In this document: positions 34,434 through 43,461 of the stretch, piece after piece
Position numbering within the stretch: the first letter of the stretch is position 1
Layout of the letters: every line of letters starts with the position of its first letter
Assembly (NCBI GenBank): GCA_002359655.1
Contig: DENL01000031.1
Location: forward strand, 1-64,000
Origin: Rickettsiales bacterium UBA2645
Lineage (GTDB): Bacteria > Pseudomonadota > Alphaproteobacteria > Rickettsiales > UBA1997
Length of the DNA: 64,000 nucleotides
Direction of reading: 5' to 3'
The notes under the pieces: generated by a model
The model's database searches: none
Told to the model about the DNA's origin: nothing
What the model saw: the letters and a program-made list of their open reading frames with translations, nothing else
Made by a program: the position numbers and the translations under genes

Positions 34434-35228
34434 ATGAATAAACGAATTTCAGTTGCAGATATTTTGCTTAAAAAAAATCGTGAGAAAATTATTTGTCTCA
34501 CCGCCTATACTTTCCCTGTAGCTAAAATTTTAGATGATTATTGCGACATAATTTTAGTTGGAGATTCTCTCGGAATGACCATCTACGGCTTCCAAGACAC
34601 TGTTGATGTAACTTTAGAAATGATGATTAATCACGGCAAAGCAGTTGTAAAAGCTGTAAAAAAATCTTTTGTAGTTGTTGATTTACCTTACGGAACTTAC
34701 GAAGAGTCACAAGAACAAGCTTTAGAATCAGCAAAAAAAGTAATGCAAGAAACTGGCTGCGACGCCATTAAAATCGAGACTTCAAGAGAAATGACCGAAA
34801 CTGTAAAATTTTTAGTCGCAAACAAAATCAGCGTCATGGCTCATATTGGACTTTTGCCACAAAGTGTACGCAAAATTGGCGGCTATAAATATCAAGGTCG
34901 CGACGAAAAATCAGCTGAAGAAATTTTAGAAACGGCAAAAATGTTGGAAAGCGCTGGAGCATTTTCGATAGTAATTGAAGCAGTTCCATCAATTTTAGCC
35001 GATAAAATTTCTGCAGCAGTAAAAATTCCGACAATTGGTATTGGAGCTTCGCAAAATTGTGACGGACAGGTTTTGGTAATTGATGATTTACTCGGGCTGA
35101 ATCAAGAATTTAAACCTAGATTTGTCACTCGTTATGCTAATTTAGCCGATGAAATCAAATCAGCAGTTAAAAAATTCAGTTCGGAAGTGAAAGAAAAAAA
35201 ATTCCCCGCCAAAGAAAATCTGCTTTAG
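34434..35228 (+). CDS. panB: 3-methyl-2-oxobutanoate hydroxymethyltransferase
   Basis: First committed enzyme of pantothenate synthesis; it transfers a hydroxymethyl group from methylene-THF to 2-oxoisovalerate. 264 residues, standard length. ILVGDSLGMTIYG (metal Asp), VVDLPYGTYE, IKIETS, VMAHIGLLPQSV and TIGIGASQNCDGQVLVIDD are intact. panC and panD are not adjacent. Its substrate is also the substrate of LeuA encoded at 38831. The stop codon overlaps that of convergent hemC. Confidence 0.95.
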   Translation: MNKRISVADILLKKNREKIICLTAYTFPVAKILDDYCDIILVGDSLGMTIYGFQDTVDVTLEMMINHGKAVVKAVKKSFVVVDLPYGTYEESQEQALESAKKVMQETGCDAIKIETSREMTETVKFLVANKISVMAHIGLLPQSVRKIGGYKYQGRDEKSAEEILETAKMLESAGAFSIVIEAVPSILADKISAAVKIPTIGIGASQNCDGQVLVIDDLLGLNQEFKPRFVTRYANLADEIKSAVKKFSSEVKEKKFPAKENLL

Positions 35229-36193
35229 TTGATAATCTTTTTTAATAATTCCGCGGCTTCTTTTTTGGTTTTATCAGCAGCTGCTGTGCCAAGACCAATC
35301 GCACTTTTAAGATCAGCATCTCCTTGCAAAGAAGTGGTGAAAATTTCTTTGCCTTCATTTTCTAAAATCATGGTTTTTAAGTGAATTAAATCATTTTCAA
35401 TAATAGCATGCACTGCAACCGGCGTTGAACAGGAAGCACCAAGTCCACGTAAAAAAGTGCGTTCAGCTTTAACACAAATTTGTGTTTCTAAGTGATTTAT
35501 CTTGGAAAGAATTTCAGAAATTTTTTCATTATCTTTGCGACTTTGAATTGCCAGAGCGCCCTGTCCACCAGCTGGCAACATCATGTCTTTTTCGATAAAA
35601 TTTTTATTTTTATAACCAAGGGGACAGGCAACCGAAATCTTGTTTTGTTCATAACCCAAACGCTCAAGTCCGCAAACTGCTAGAATAGTGGCGTCAACTT
35701 CATCATTTTCAATTTTTGTCAAACGAGTTGTTACATTGCCGCGAAAATTTACGATTTGCAAATCTGGTCGTAAACGCAGCAAAATTGCTTTGCGACGCGC
35801 TGAAGAAGTTCCAACAATCGCGCTTTTTGGCAAATCAAAAATCGAATCAAATTTTTTGGAAACAAAACAATCTCTAGCATCAAATCTTTTTGTAAAAGCA
35901 GCTAGATGGGTTGAAGAGTGCAAAAACGGCGGAACATCTTTTGCTGAATGAATGGCAATATCGATTTTATTTTGAATAAGAGATTCTTCTAACTCTTTGA
36001 TAAAAAGGCCTTTGCCTCCGATATCAGCCAAGTTACGATCTTGGATTTTATCGCCTGAAGTTGTGATTGGGACTATCTCAATTTGAAAATTTTGTAGATG
36101 CGGATTTAGTAGTGACTTAACTTCTTCAACTTGTGCAAGTGCTAGTTTGCTGGTTCTAGTACCGATTCTGATTTTGTTAGAAGTTAAAGACAT
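35225..36193 (-). CDS. hemC: Hydroxymethylbilane synthase (porphobilinogen deaminase)
   Basis: Polymerises four porphobilinogens in heme synthesis. 322 residues from ATG 36193, which gives the family start KIRIGTRTSKLALAQ; an ATG 16 codons upstream adds atypical sequence. HSAKDVP, FRGNVTTRL and the dipyrromethane-attachment loop GLGASCSTPVAVHA are present. hemA is 11 kb away in the same window. The gene converges with panB and their stops share two bases. Confidence 0.95.
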   Translation of the reverse strand: MSLTSNKIRIGTRTSKLALAQVEEVKSLLNPHLQNFQIEIVPITTSGDKIQDRNLADIGGKGLFIKELEESLIQNKIDIAIHSAKDVPPFLHSSTHLAAFTKRFDARDCFVSKKFDSIFDLPKSAIVGTSSARRKAILLRLRPDLQIVNFRGNVTTRLTKIENDEVDATILAVCGLERLGYEQNKISVACPLGYKNKNFIEKDMMLPAGGQGALAIQSRKDNEKISEILSKINHLETQICVKAERTFLRGLGASCSTPVAVHAIIENDLIHLKTMILENEGKEIFTTSLQGDADLKSAIGLGTAAADKTKKEAAELLKKIIN

Positions 36194-36249
36194 CAGCGAA
36201 AACAAAGGACGGAAAAAGTCATGCTGTATTTGTAGAAGCATGAAGAGTT

Positions 36250-36278
36250 AAAAAGCTCTTCGCCAAAAAACCAAGAGC
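36250..36278 (-). terminator. Terminator after rpmJ
   Basis: On the minus strand GCTCTT (36278-36273) pairs with AAGAGC (36260-36255) and is followed at once by TTTTT (36254-36250). It starts about 10 bases past the rpmJ stop. The AAGAGC arm can alternatively pair with a CTCTTC-type sequence further on (36247-36242), so two exclusive hairpins are possible before hemC. Confidence 0.6.
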
Positions 36279-36288
36279 TAAAAATAAA

Positions 36289-36414
36289 CTAGCCTTGTCT
36301 AGCTTTGAATCTTGGATTGGTTTTGTTGATTACATAAAGACGGCCTTTTCTGCGGACGATTTTGCAATCTTTGTGTCTTTTTTTTGCAGATTTTAGCGAG
36401 TTGTAAATTTTCAT
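36289..36414 (-). CDS. rpmJ: 50S ribosomal protein L36
   Basis: 41 residues from ATG 36414; the frame is open upstream, but MKIYNSLKSAKKRHKDCK is the family start. RRKGRLYVINKTNPRFKARQG completes it. This is the alphaproteobacterial type that lacks most of the zinc-binding Cys: only one Cys remains. It lies 119 bases after nuoD with a candidate promoter between them. Confidence 0.93.
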   Translation of the reverse strand: MKIYNSLKSAKKRHKDCKIVRRKGRLYVINKTNPRFKARQG

Positions 36415-36490
36415 CTTACGATCCTTCTTGAATAATAATTTTAGGGATTTTTGAACTTGGAAACATTGGCGCTTGTCAGAGAGGCGGCGC

Positions 36491-36519
36491 AAATTAGTTT
36501 TGCTAAAACAAATTGTCAA
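36491..36519 (-). promoter_or_regulatory. Candidate rpmJ promoter
   Basis: On the minus strand a perfect TTGACA (36519-36514) is followed after 17 bases by TAATTT (36496-36491), about 75 bases upstream of the rpmJ ATG. The boxes lie inside a wider inverted repeat, GAGGCGG/CCGCCTC (36481-36526), which might help end nuoD transcription. The -10 is weak. Confidence 0.45.
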
Positions 36520-36533
36520 CCGCCTCAAATTTT

Positions 36534-37715
36534 TTATCTGTCTACTTCACCAAAAACAATATCTTGCGTTGAAATTACTGTAACAACATCAGCAAGCATA
36601 TGTCCTTTAACCATAAACTCCAAACCTTGTAGGTGAGCAAAACCAGGAGCGCGCAATCTGCAACGATATGGTTTGTTGCCGCCTTCAGAAATTAAATAAA
36701 CACCAAACTCGCCTTTTGGCGCCTCAACTGCCGCATAAGCTTCGCCTTTTGGCACGTGATAGCCTTCGGTAAATAATTTGAAGTGGTTAATCAAAGCTTC
36801 CATCGAATGTTTCATTTCCGATCTTTTTGGCGGAGCAATTTTTTTATCGTCAGTTACGATTGAACCAGCAGGAATTTTTTCAACACATTGGTTGATCAAT
36901 TTGATTGATTGGCGCATTTCCTCAACGCGAATCAAATAACGATCATAAGAATCACCATTTTTTCCAATTGGCACATCAAAGTCTAACTCATCGTAAATTT
37001 CATAAGGTTGGCTTTTACGTAGATCCCATGCAATTCCAGAACCACGAACCATCGGGCCAGAAAATCCAAAATTCAAAGCTTGCTCTTTGGAAACAATTCC
37101 AATTTCTACCATACGCTGTTTGAAGATGCGATTTTCTGTCAGAAGAGATTCTAAATCGTCAATTAACTTTGGGAAATTTTTAGCGAAGTCAGAAATTTCT
37201 TCAAGCAAGCCGTCTGGCAAATCTTGATGAACTCCACCGGGACGAATATAAGCTGAGTGCATTCTTGAGCCAGAAACTTTTTCGTAAAATCCCATCATTT
37301 TCTCACGTTCCTCAAACAACCACAAAAGCGGAGTCATAGCACCAACATCAAGAGCTTGAGTTGTGATGGCCATTATGTGGTTTAAGATGCGAGTAATTTC
37401 AGAAAATAAAACCCGAATAAACTTAGCGCGGCGTGGAATTTCACAACCCAATAATTTTTCTACGACCAGAGCGTAAGCATGTTCTTGGCACATTGGCGAA
37501 ACATAATCCAAACGATCAAAGTAAGGAACGGCTTGCAAATAAGTTTTGTATTCGATCAATTTTTCAGTACCGCGATGCAATAAGCCGATGTGCGGATCAG
37601 CACGAGTAATTACCTCGCCATCCATTTCTAATATTAAGCGCAAAACTCCGTGAGCAGCTGGATGTTGTGGACCAAAGTTAATGGTTATGTTTTTGGTTTC
37701 TGTTTGAGAAGTCAT
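36534..37715 (-). CDS. nuoD: NADH-quinone oxidoreductase subunit D
   Basis: 49-kDa subunit of respiratory complex I, which forms the quinone pocket with NuoB. 393 residues. NFGPQHPAAHGVLRLIL, DPHIGLLHRGTEKLIE, RLDYVSPMCQEHAYAL, HSAYIRPGGVHQDLP and the C-terminal TQDIVFGEVDR are diagnostic. It stands alone; nuoC, nuoE and others are not adjacent. ldcA lies upstream and rpmJ downstream, so the nuo operon is broken up. A probable nuoL begins at the right end of the window. Confidence 0.97.
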   Translation of the reverse strand: MTSQTETKNITINFGPQHPAAHGVLRLILEMDGEVITRADPHIGLLHRGTEKLIEYKTYLQAVPYFDRLDYVSPMCQEHAYALVVEKLLGCEIPRRAKFIRVLFSEITRILNHIMAITTQALDVGAMTPLLWLFEEREKMMGFYEKVSGSRMHSAYIRPGGVHQDLPDGLLEEISDFAKNFPKLIDDLESLLTENRIFKQRMVEIGIVSKEQALNFGFSGPMVRGSGIAWDLRKSQPYEIYDELDFDVPIGKNGDSYDRYLIRVEEMRQSIKLINQCVEKIPAGSIVTDDKKIAPPKRSEMKHSMEALINHFKLFTEGYHVPKGEAYAAVEAPKGEFGVYLISEGGNKPYRCRLRAPGFAHLQGLEFMVKGHMLADVVTVISTQDIVFGEVDR

Positions 37716-37804
37716 GTTTGATTATTTTTTATAAAAAGATGAGGCAGAGCTTTTTAAATTGAGCAGACGAAAAAACAAATAATTTTAAAAAGCAGAATTA
37801 TCGC

Positions 37805-38746
37805 TTAGCGAATTTTTTGAATTAAAGCGTTCTCAATAATCTGAGAATCATGGCCCAAAAGCAAAGGCAGCATATCAGTTGCGTGACCTAAAGATTTTGA
37901 TTTTTCTTGAAAAAGTGGAATTTTTAAATTTGCTTCCTGCAATTTTTCAGCAAATTTTTTAATTGCCATTTCAATATTTTTAGCTTTTGGAGTTCCGTGC
38001 AGATTGGCTTGCAAGAAATTTCCTAGGATAATTGCTTGCGGATATTTTTTCTGCTCAGAAATAATTTGTATTATTTGATAAAAATAACGATCCAGCCTTT
38101 CACCATCTTCGCCCTCATCTTCCAAAAATAAAATTTTATTTTGCCAATCGATTTGATTTTTAGTACCAAATTGCGCTGCAATAACGCTAACACAGCCTCC
38201 AGTAATAAATGAACTAATGGTTTTTTTAGCAGAAATAAAGGGTTTTAAAGAATATTTTAGCTCAGCAGTTTTGTCAAAAATTAAATCGGTAATTGCTGTG
38301 ATTGATTTTTTACTAACATGTCCAAGCGCAATCTGAGCAAGCATCGGAGCTACCACAACTTTCCAATTCCATTGCTCAATTAAAAAACTATTCAGCGCTG
38401 AAATATCAGAAAATCCGATGAAAATTTTTTGTTGTTTTGGCTTTTTTATTTTCGCTAAAAGTGGCAACAACTCAGCGGTGCCATAGCCTCCACGCGCGCA
38501 CCAAATTATTTTTGAATTGGATTTAACTGATTTTTTAAATTGCTCAAGACGCTTCACAGCTTTGAAAGATGGGAATTCGTGAGCGACAGATTTTTTTACT
38601 GTTGTTTCTTTTTCTAAAAAAATATTTGGCTGTAACTTGATTTTTTTCAAAAAATCTTTGATTTTTTTTACCTCATCCGAAGTGCCTGCAGTTCCAAGAA
38701 AAACCACGTCTACTACATCATCTTTTTTTAAGAATTTTAGATTCAT
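37805..38746 (-). CDS. ldcA: LD-carboxypeptidase (peptidase S66)
   Basis: Removes the terminal D-Ala from tetrapeptides during peptidoglycan recycling, in the cytosol. 313 residues. The nucleophile Ser lies in IGFSDIS, preceded by the family block WCARGGYGTAELLP. The triad Glu is in LFLEDEGEDGERLDR and the His in SLGHATDMLPL. It complements the AmpG-like importer in this window. It is divergent from leuA, with 84 bases between them and no recognisable promoter. Confidence 0.92.
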   Translation of the reverse strand: MNLKFLKKDDVVDVVFLGTAGTSDEVKKIKDFLKKIKLQPNIFLEKETTVKKSVAHEFPSFKAVKRLEQFKKSVKSNSKIIWCARGGYGTAELLPLLAKIKKPKQQKIFIGFSDISALNSFLIEQWNWKVVVAPMLAQIALGHVSKKSITAITDLIFDKTAELKYSLKPFISAKKTISSFITGGCVSVIAAQFGTKNQIDWQNKILFLEDEGEDGERLDRYFYQIIQIISEQKKYPQAIILGNFLQANLHGTPKAKNIEMAIKKFAEKLQEANLKIPLFQEKSKSLGHATDMLPLLLGHDSQIIENALIQKIR

Positions 38747-38830
38747 TTTATCTCAAGAATTTAGTTTACATTTAGCTGAACAAATTTGTATTTTGTTGGC
38801 GTAATTTCCAATTAAAAAATCTGTAAAAAA

Positions 38831-40348
38831 ATGACGAAAGAGAAAGTCATCATCTTCGACACAACTTTGCGTGATGGCGAGCAAGCTCCCGGAGCTACGA
38901 TGAATTTGGAAGAAAAGTTATTGATCGCCAAAACATTAGAAAAAATGCATGTCGATGTAATTGAGGCTGGATTTCCCGCTGCTTCAAACGGTGATTTTTC
39001 TGCAGTTTATCGTATCGCACAAAATATAAAAAACTCAGTTGTTTGCGGCTTAGCCCGCGCGAAAAAATCTGATATCGAAAAAACTGCTGAAAGCCTGAAA
39101 CCAGCAGCTCTTCCGCGTATTCATACCTTTCTTGCTACCTCACCAATTCACATGCAATACAAGTTGAAAATGGACGAAGCACAGGTTTTAAGCGCTATCA
39201 CTGAAAGTGTTTCTTTAGCGCGTAATTTTGTACCAGAAGTTGACTGGTCGCCAGAAGATGCAACTCGCTCAAATCACGCTTTTTTATTTAAAGCAATTGA
39301 AACAGCAATTAGTGCCGGAGCCAATACTATCAACATTCCCGACACTGTTGGTTACACAACTCCCGAAGAATATTTTGATTTAATTTCGGCAATAAAAAAC
39401 AACGTTAGTAATATCGACAAAGCAATAATTTCAACTCACTGTCATAATGATTTAGGCTTGGCAGTCGCTAATTCTTTGGCAGCAATGCGCGCTGGTGCTA
39501 GACAAATTGAATGTACAATTAATGGCATTGGAGAGCGCGCTGGTAATGCCGCTTTAGAAGAAATTGTCATGGCCATCAAAACGCGCAGCAATTTTTATAA
39601 TGTTGAAACAGCGATCGACACCACAATGATCACGCGTATTTCAAAATTGGTTTCCAGCATCACTGGTTTTCATGTGCAATACAATAAGGCAATTGTCGGT
39701 GCTAATGCCTTTGCTCACGAAAGCGGAATTCATCAAGACGGAATTTTAAAAAATCGCGAAACCTACGAAATCATGACTCCAGAATCTATTGGCTTAGAAA
39801 AATCTTCTTTGGTTTTAGGCAAACTTTCTGGTCGCGCCGCTTTTAAAGATCGTTTGAAAGAAATTGGTTACGATCTTTCTGAAGAAATGTTGAATGAAGC
39901 TTTTAAAAAATTCAAAGACTTGGCCGACAAGAAAAAAGAAATCGCTGATGAGGATATTGTCGCCTTGGTTGATGACTCAATTGTAAACCAAAAATCTCGT
40001 TACGGTTTAGTAAATTTAGAAGTAAAATGTGGCACTGATGCAGAGGCTTCTGTAAGCGTCAAAATAAAAATTGACAATGATGAGGTCACAACTAATTTCC
40101 GCTCGAAAGACGGTCCGGTAGATGCAATATTTAATGCCATCAGCAAGTTGATCCCACACAATGCCAGCCTTGAGTTATATCAAGTTCAAGCGGTTACCGA
40201 AGGAACAGATGCTCAAGCTACGGTGGCCGTCAGATTAAAACAAAATAATAGAATTTTCAGTGCCAATGGCGCCAATACTGATGTGTTGACCGCTTCTGCC
40301 ATTGCTTACATCAACTGTCTAGACAAACTTCAAACAAATTTAAGGTAA
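38831..40348 (+). CDS. leuA: 2-isopropylmalate synthase
   Basis: First step of leucine synthesis: acetyl-CoA plus 2-oxoisovalerate. 505 residues. IIFDTTLRDGEQAPGATM, the metal motif STHCHNDLGLAVAN, GIGERAGNA, FAHESGIHQDGILK and the C-terminal allosteric domain (about 385-505) are present, so it is feedback-regulated LeuA type 1 rather than homocitrate synthase. leuB, leuC and leuD are not here. It is followed by mreB after 2 bases, an unrelated partner. Amino-acid synthesis of this sort is rare in Rickettsiales. Confidence 0.93.
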   Translation: MTKEKVIIFDTTLRDGEQAPGATMNLEEKLLIAKTLEKMHVDVIEAGFPAASNGDFSAVYRIAQNIKNSVVCGLARAKKSDIEKTAESLKPAALPRIHTFLATSPIHMQYKLKMDEAQVLSAITESVSLARNFVPEVDWSPEDATRSNHAFLFKAIETAISAGANTINIPDTVGYTTPEEYFDLISAIKNNVSNIDKAIISTHCHNDLGLAVANSLAAMRAGARQIECTINGIGERAGNAALEEIVMAIKTRSNFYNVETAIDTTMITRISKLVSSITGFHVQYNKAIVGANAFAHESGIHQDGILKNRETYEIMTPESIGLEKSSLVLGKLSGRAAFKDRLKEIGYDLSEEMLNEAFKKFKDLADKKKEIADEDIVALVDDSIVNQKSRYGLVNLEVKCGTDAEASVSVKIKIDNDEVTTNFRSKDGPVDAIFNAISKLIPHNASLELYQVQAVTEGTDAQATVAVRLKQNNRIFSANGANTDVLTASAIAYINCLDKLQTNLR

Positions 40349-40350
40349 AA

Positions 40351-41391
40351 ATGTTTTCAAAATTCTTCTCATTTTCATCAAAAGATATCGCTATTGATTT
40401 AGGTACGGCCAACACTCTGGTCTATGTTCATAATCAAGGAGTAGTTTTAAATGAACCTTCCGTTGTTGCCGTCATCAATGAAAATGGCAAGTTGATTCCA
40501 TGCGCTTTTGGTGCAACTGCAAAAATGATGCTTGGTCGCACTCCAGCAAAAATTGATGCTATTCGTCCACTTAAAGATGGCGTGATTGCTGATTTCAAAA
40601 TTGCCGCTGAAATGATCAAACATTTTATCCGCGAAGTTAATCAAACTAAAAGCTGGCTTGGTCCCTTGGTTATTATTTGTGTTCCTTCTGGATCAACCCC
40701 AGTTGAAAGAAGGGCTATTCAAGATGCCGCTGAAGGTGCTGGGGCCAATGAAGTTTATTTAATTGAAGAACCAATGGCCGCTGCAATTGGTGCCAACCTT
40801 CCCGTCACCGAACCAACTGGTTCCATGATCGTTGATATCGGCGGCGGTACAACTGAAGTTGGCATTCTTTCTCTTGGCGGAATTGTTTATTCAAGATCTG
40901 TGCGCGTTGGTGGTGATAAAATGGACGACGCAATCATTTCATACATCAGACGCTACCACAATTTATTAATTGGAGAGTCAACCGCTGAGCGCATCAAGAA
41001 AACAATCGGCGCTGCCTGCCCTCCAGTTGAGGGCGACGGAGCAACTATTGAAGTTAAAGGTCGTGATCTTTCAAACGGCATTCCAAAAGAAATTATTTTA
41101 ACTGAAAAACAAATTTCAGAAAGTTTGATGGAACCAGTTGAGCAAATCGTTGATGCTATCAAGGTTGCTTTGGAATGCACTCCACCAGAACTCTCTTCTG
41201 ATATTGTTGAAAAAGGTATCGTACTTTCTGGTGGTGGCGCACTTCTGAAAAATCTTGATGTTGTAATTAGACAGTCAACTGGATTGCCAGTTTTTGTTGC
41301 TGAAGACCCTTTGCTTTGTGTAGTTAACGGCTGCGGTAAAGTATTGGAAAACATAAAAATGTTTCGTGCTACTTTGTTTAGACAAGACTAA
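40351..41391 (+). CDS. mreB: Rod shape-determining protein MreB
   Basis: Bacterial actin that guides lateral wall synthesis. 346 residues. The phosphate loops IDLGTANTLVY and VDIGGGTTEVGILSLGG, PSGSTPVERRAI, EEPMAAAIGA and LSGGGALLKNLD define the actin fold. It begins 2 bases after leuA and mreC follows after 21. The N-terminal KFFSFSSKD is the short amphipathic or variable start seen in MreB. Confidence 0.97.
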   Translation: MFSKFFSFSSKDIAIDLGTANTLVYVHNQGVVLNEPSVVAVINENGKLIPCAFGATAKMMLGRTPAKIDAIRPLKDGVIADFKIAAEMIKHFIREVNQTKSWLGPLVIICVPSGSTPVERRAIQDAAEGAGANEVYLIEEPMAAAIGANLPVTEPTGSMIVDIGGGTTEVGILSLGGIVYSRSVRVGGDKMDDAIISYIRRYHNLLIGESTAERIKKTIGAACPPVEGDGATIEVKGRDLSNGIPKEIILTEKQISESLMEPVEQIVDAIKVALECTPPELSSDIVEKGIVLSGGGALLKNLDVVIRQSTGLPVFVAEDPLLCVVNGCGKVLENIKMFRATLFRQD

Positions 41392-41412
41392 ATCAAGCTC
41401 TTGAAGCTCTAA

Positions 41413-42252
41413 ATGAAACAATATCTCAACACAAATCAATCAAGATCAAACTACAGCCTACAATACAATTTTAGTCTAATATTTAGAAAAATTGAGTTGG
41501 TGGTTTTTTGCTTTTTATGCGTAATTCTTTTAATCACCTCTAAACTTAACAAAGAATTTTCTGACAACATCTCAATGGGTTTTGTCTCCACATCTTTGCC
41601 AGTTGTAAAATTCGCGTCATTTCCCTTCAACGCCACAATCAATCTTTTAACTAATTTTGGCGAATTAGTTGATGCAAAAAAGGAAAACGAATCTCTTAAA
41701 GAAGAAAACGAAAAACTCAGAAATTTTTATATCAAATCCTTAAATATTAATCGCGAAAACAAAGAACTAAAAAACACTTTGCGCTTTGTCACAACTAAAA
41801 GCTCAAATTTTAAAGTCGCACGTATTATAGGCAGATCAAACCAACTTTTTAATCAAACTTTATTTATCGATGCCGGCAAAGATCGCGGTATTAAAGAAGG
41901 TAGTATTGTGACTGGAAATCGCGGCGTTATTGGTAGAATTTCTCAAGTTGGCGAGAATAAATCACGCCTGATTTTAGTAACCGATGCCAGTTCGCGTATT
42001 CCTGTAATCGCTTCTAAATCAAGAGTGCGCGGCATTTTGTCTGGCAATAACAGTGCTTTGATGGAAATTTTATACTTACAAAAAAATCACAATATTCGTA
42101 CTGGCGACTGGATTTTTACTTCTGGAGATGGAGATACCTTGCCTCCTGGGCTTTTGATTGGCGTGGTCAAAAAGGTTGATACTTCTTATACTGCGGTTGA
42201 GATGGTAGAAAATATTAATAATTCCGATATCGTCACAATTTTGGATTACTAA
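41413..42252 (+). CDS. mreC: Rod shape-determining protein MreC
   Basis: 279 residues. One membrane helix near 32-48 (LVVFCFLCVILLITS) is followed by a coiled coil at about 85-125 (ENESLKEENEKLRNFY) and the periplasmic beta domain with ARIIGRSNQLFNQTLFID, GIKEGSIVTGNRGVIG and TSGDGDTLPPGLLIG. It links MreB to PBP2 and RodA. mreD, pbpA and rodA do not follow; the next gene is yciB on the other strand, 3 bases away. Confidence 0.94.
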   Translation: MKQYLNTNQSRSNYSLQYNFSLIFRKIELVVFCFLCVILLITSKLNKEFSDNISMGFVSTSLPVVKFASFPFNATINLLTNFGELVDAKKENESLKEENEKLRNFYIKSLNINRENKELKNTLRFVTTKSSNFKVARIIGRSNQLFNQTLFIDAGKDRGIKEGSIVTGNRGVIGRISQVGENKSRLILVTDASSRIPVIASKSRVRGILSGNNSALMEILYLQKNHNIRTGDWIFTSGDGDTLPPGLLIGVVKKVDTSYTAVEMVENINNSDIVTILDY

Positions 42253-42255
42253 TCG

Positions 42256-42855
42256 CTATTTTTTAGCACTAGCTATCTCGAATTTCTTGATCTCGTTAAT
42301 CATAAAAGGAATTTGCGAAATTGTAAAAATTAGCGAGATTGGCATCATGCCAAAAACTTTGAACTGTACCCAAAAATCGGTCGAAAAATTTCGCCAAATA
42401 ACTTCGTTTACGCAAGCAAGGAGAACAAAAAAACAGCCCCAACGCCAAGATAAAGTCAGCCAAGCTTTGTTGGATATTTGCACTTTTGAACCAAGTAAAT
42501 TCGATAACCACAGTTTTTTGGCAAAGTAGCAATAAAATAAAATTGCCGCAAAAAGTAGGTTTATCACAGTTGGCTTCATCTTGATAAAAATTTCATCTCG
42601 CAGAATTATAGTTGCAGTTCCAAAAATTCCTAAAATCAGACCAGAAAACAAAGCCATTTTAGCAATTTTTTTAGTTAAAATATAAGAGATAACTAAAGCG
42701 ATCAGAGTGGCAATCATCAAAGCAATAGTTGCTGTAATCAATTGATTAGATCCGGCAGAGAATTTATAAAAAATAAAAAAAACTACTAAAGGAAAGTAAT
42801 CACAGAAAAAACTAGCCCAAGACTCGCGCGAATTTTTTACAGTTTTTTTGGTCAT
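42256..42855 (-). CDS. Septation-protein-A-like inner membrane protein (YciB)
   Basis: 199 residues with five to six hydrophobic segments. FFCDYFPLVVFFIFYKF near the start and LRDEIFIKMKPTVINLLFA, then WLTLSWRWGCFFVLLACVNE, are YciB/IspA signatures. The family is needed for normal envelope synthesis and division in several bacteria. It is tightly packed with the FKBP-like gene upstream (1 base) and converges with mreC. Confidence 0.9.
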   Translation of the reverse strand: MTKKTVKNSRESWASFFCDYFPLVVFFIFYKFSAGSNQLITATIALMIATLIALVISYILTKKIAKMALFSGLILGIFGTATIILRDEIFIKMKPTVINLLFAAILFYCYFAKKLWLSNLLGSKVQISNKAWLTLSWRWGCFFVLLACVNEVIWRNFSTDFWVQFKVFGMMPISLIFTISQIPFMINEIKKFEIASAKK

Positions 42856-42856
42856 T

Positions 42857-43456
42857 TTATTGGCAGTTTAAATTAGATTTTTCTGACTTAATTGGAGAAA
42901 TTTCTTTTAAAATAATTTGATAAGTCAAAGCAGAATTATTTTCTGATAAAAATTTAGCAAGTGCTGCATCTTCTGTTTGAAAGCCTTGCGGGATTATAAT
43001 ATTTCTAACTCCGCCTCTTTTCATACCGATAATATTTTTTTCAATCAGCCATTCTTTTTTACTGCCAATCAAAAGCTTCAGATCGTTTTTTACTTCCAGA
43101 GTTTTGTTATTAGCAGCACTTAACATGACAAAGGCATTAACTTCAGATCCGCAAACAACTTTTTTTTCTCCAGCACCCAAATCGATATCTTTTAATTCCA
43201 AAGACAATTGCGCAGAATCTTGACTTTTTTCTTTGTCACCTGATTGCTCTTTGGTTTTTGCATAGGAGCGCGCAGCGCTGACATTGCTGGCGATAAATTT
43301 TCCTTTTTGCTCCATCTCACCAAGATTTGTTTTTATTCTTTCGGCTGAAAGGCGATTTCCTAAACTTTGCGGATTTTGCTTATTATTGAATAATGCAAAG
43401 TAAATGATGGCTATTACGCCAACAATTTTTACCAAAGGATTTTGCAGGAGTTTCAT
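42857..43456 (-). CDS. Membrane-anchored protein with FKBP-like segment
   Basis: 199 residues. A single N-terminal helix (IVGVIAIIYFALF) is followed by NKQNPQSLGNRLSAERI, then a Lys/Gln/Ser linker and a domain with VVCGSEVNAFVML and IGMKRGGVRNIIIPQG. The last block matches the FKBP pattern gM-x-G-x-x-R-x-iP. The fold therefore looks like an FKBP prolyl isomerase, probably periplasmic and possibly degenerate, since the aromatic active-site residues are not obvious. It sits between yciB and tsaC in a tight minus-strand run. Function unproven. Confidence 0.5.
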   Translation of the reverse strand: MKLLQNPLVKIVGVIAIIYFALFNNKQNPQSLGNRLSAERIKTNLGEMEQKGKFIASNVSAARSYAKTKEQSGDKEKSQDSAQLSLELKDIDLGAGEKKVVCGSEVNAFVMLSAANNKTLEVKNDLKLLIGSKKEWLIEKNIIGMKRGGVRNIIIPQGFQTEDAALAKFLSENNSALTYQIILKEISPIKSEKSNLNCQ

Positions 43457-43461
43457 AAACT

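Noticed and set aside
40953..41354. 133-codon ORF opposite mreB
   Set aside because: Antisense shadow of mreB with Ser/Ile/Thr-rich translation.
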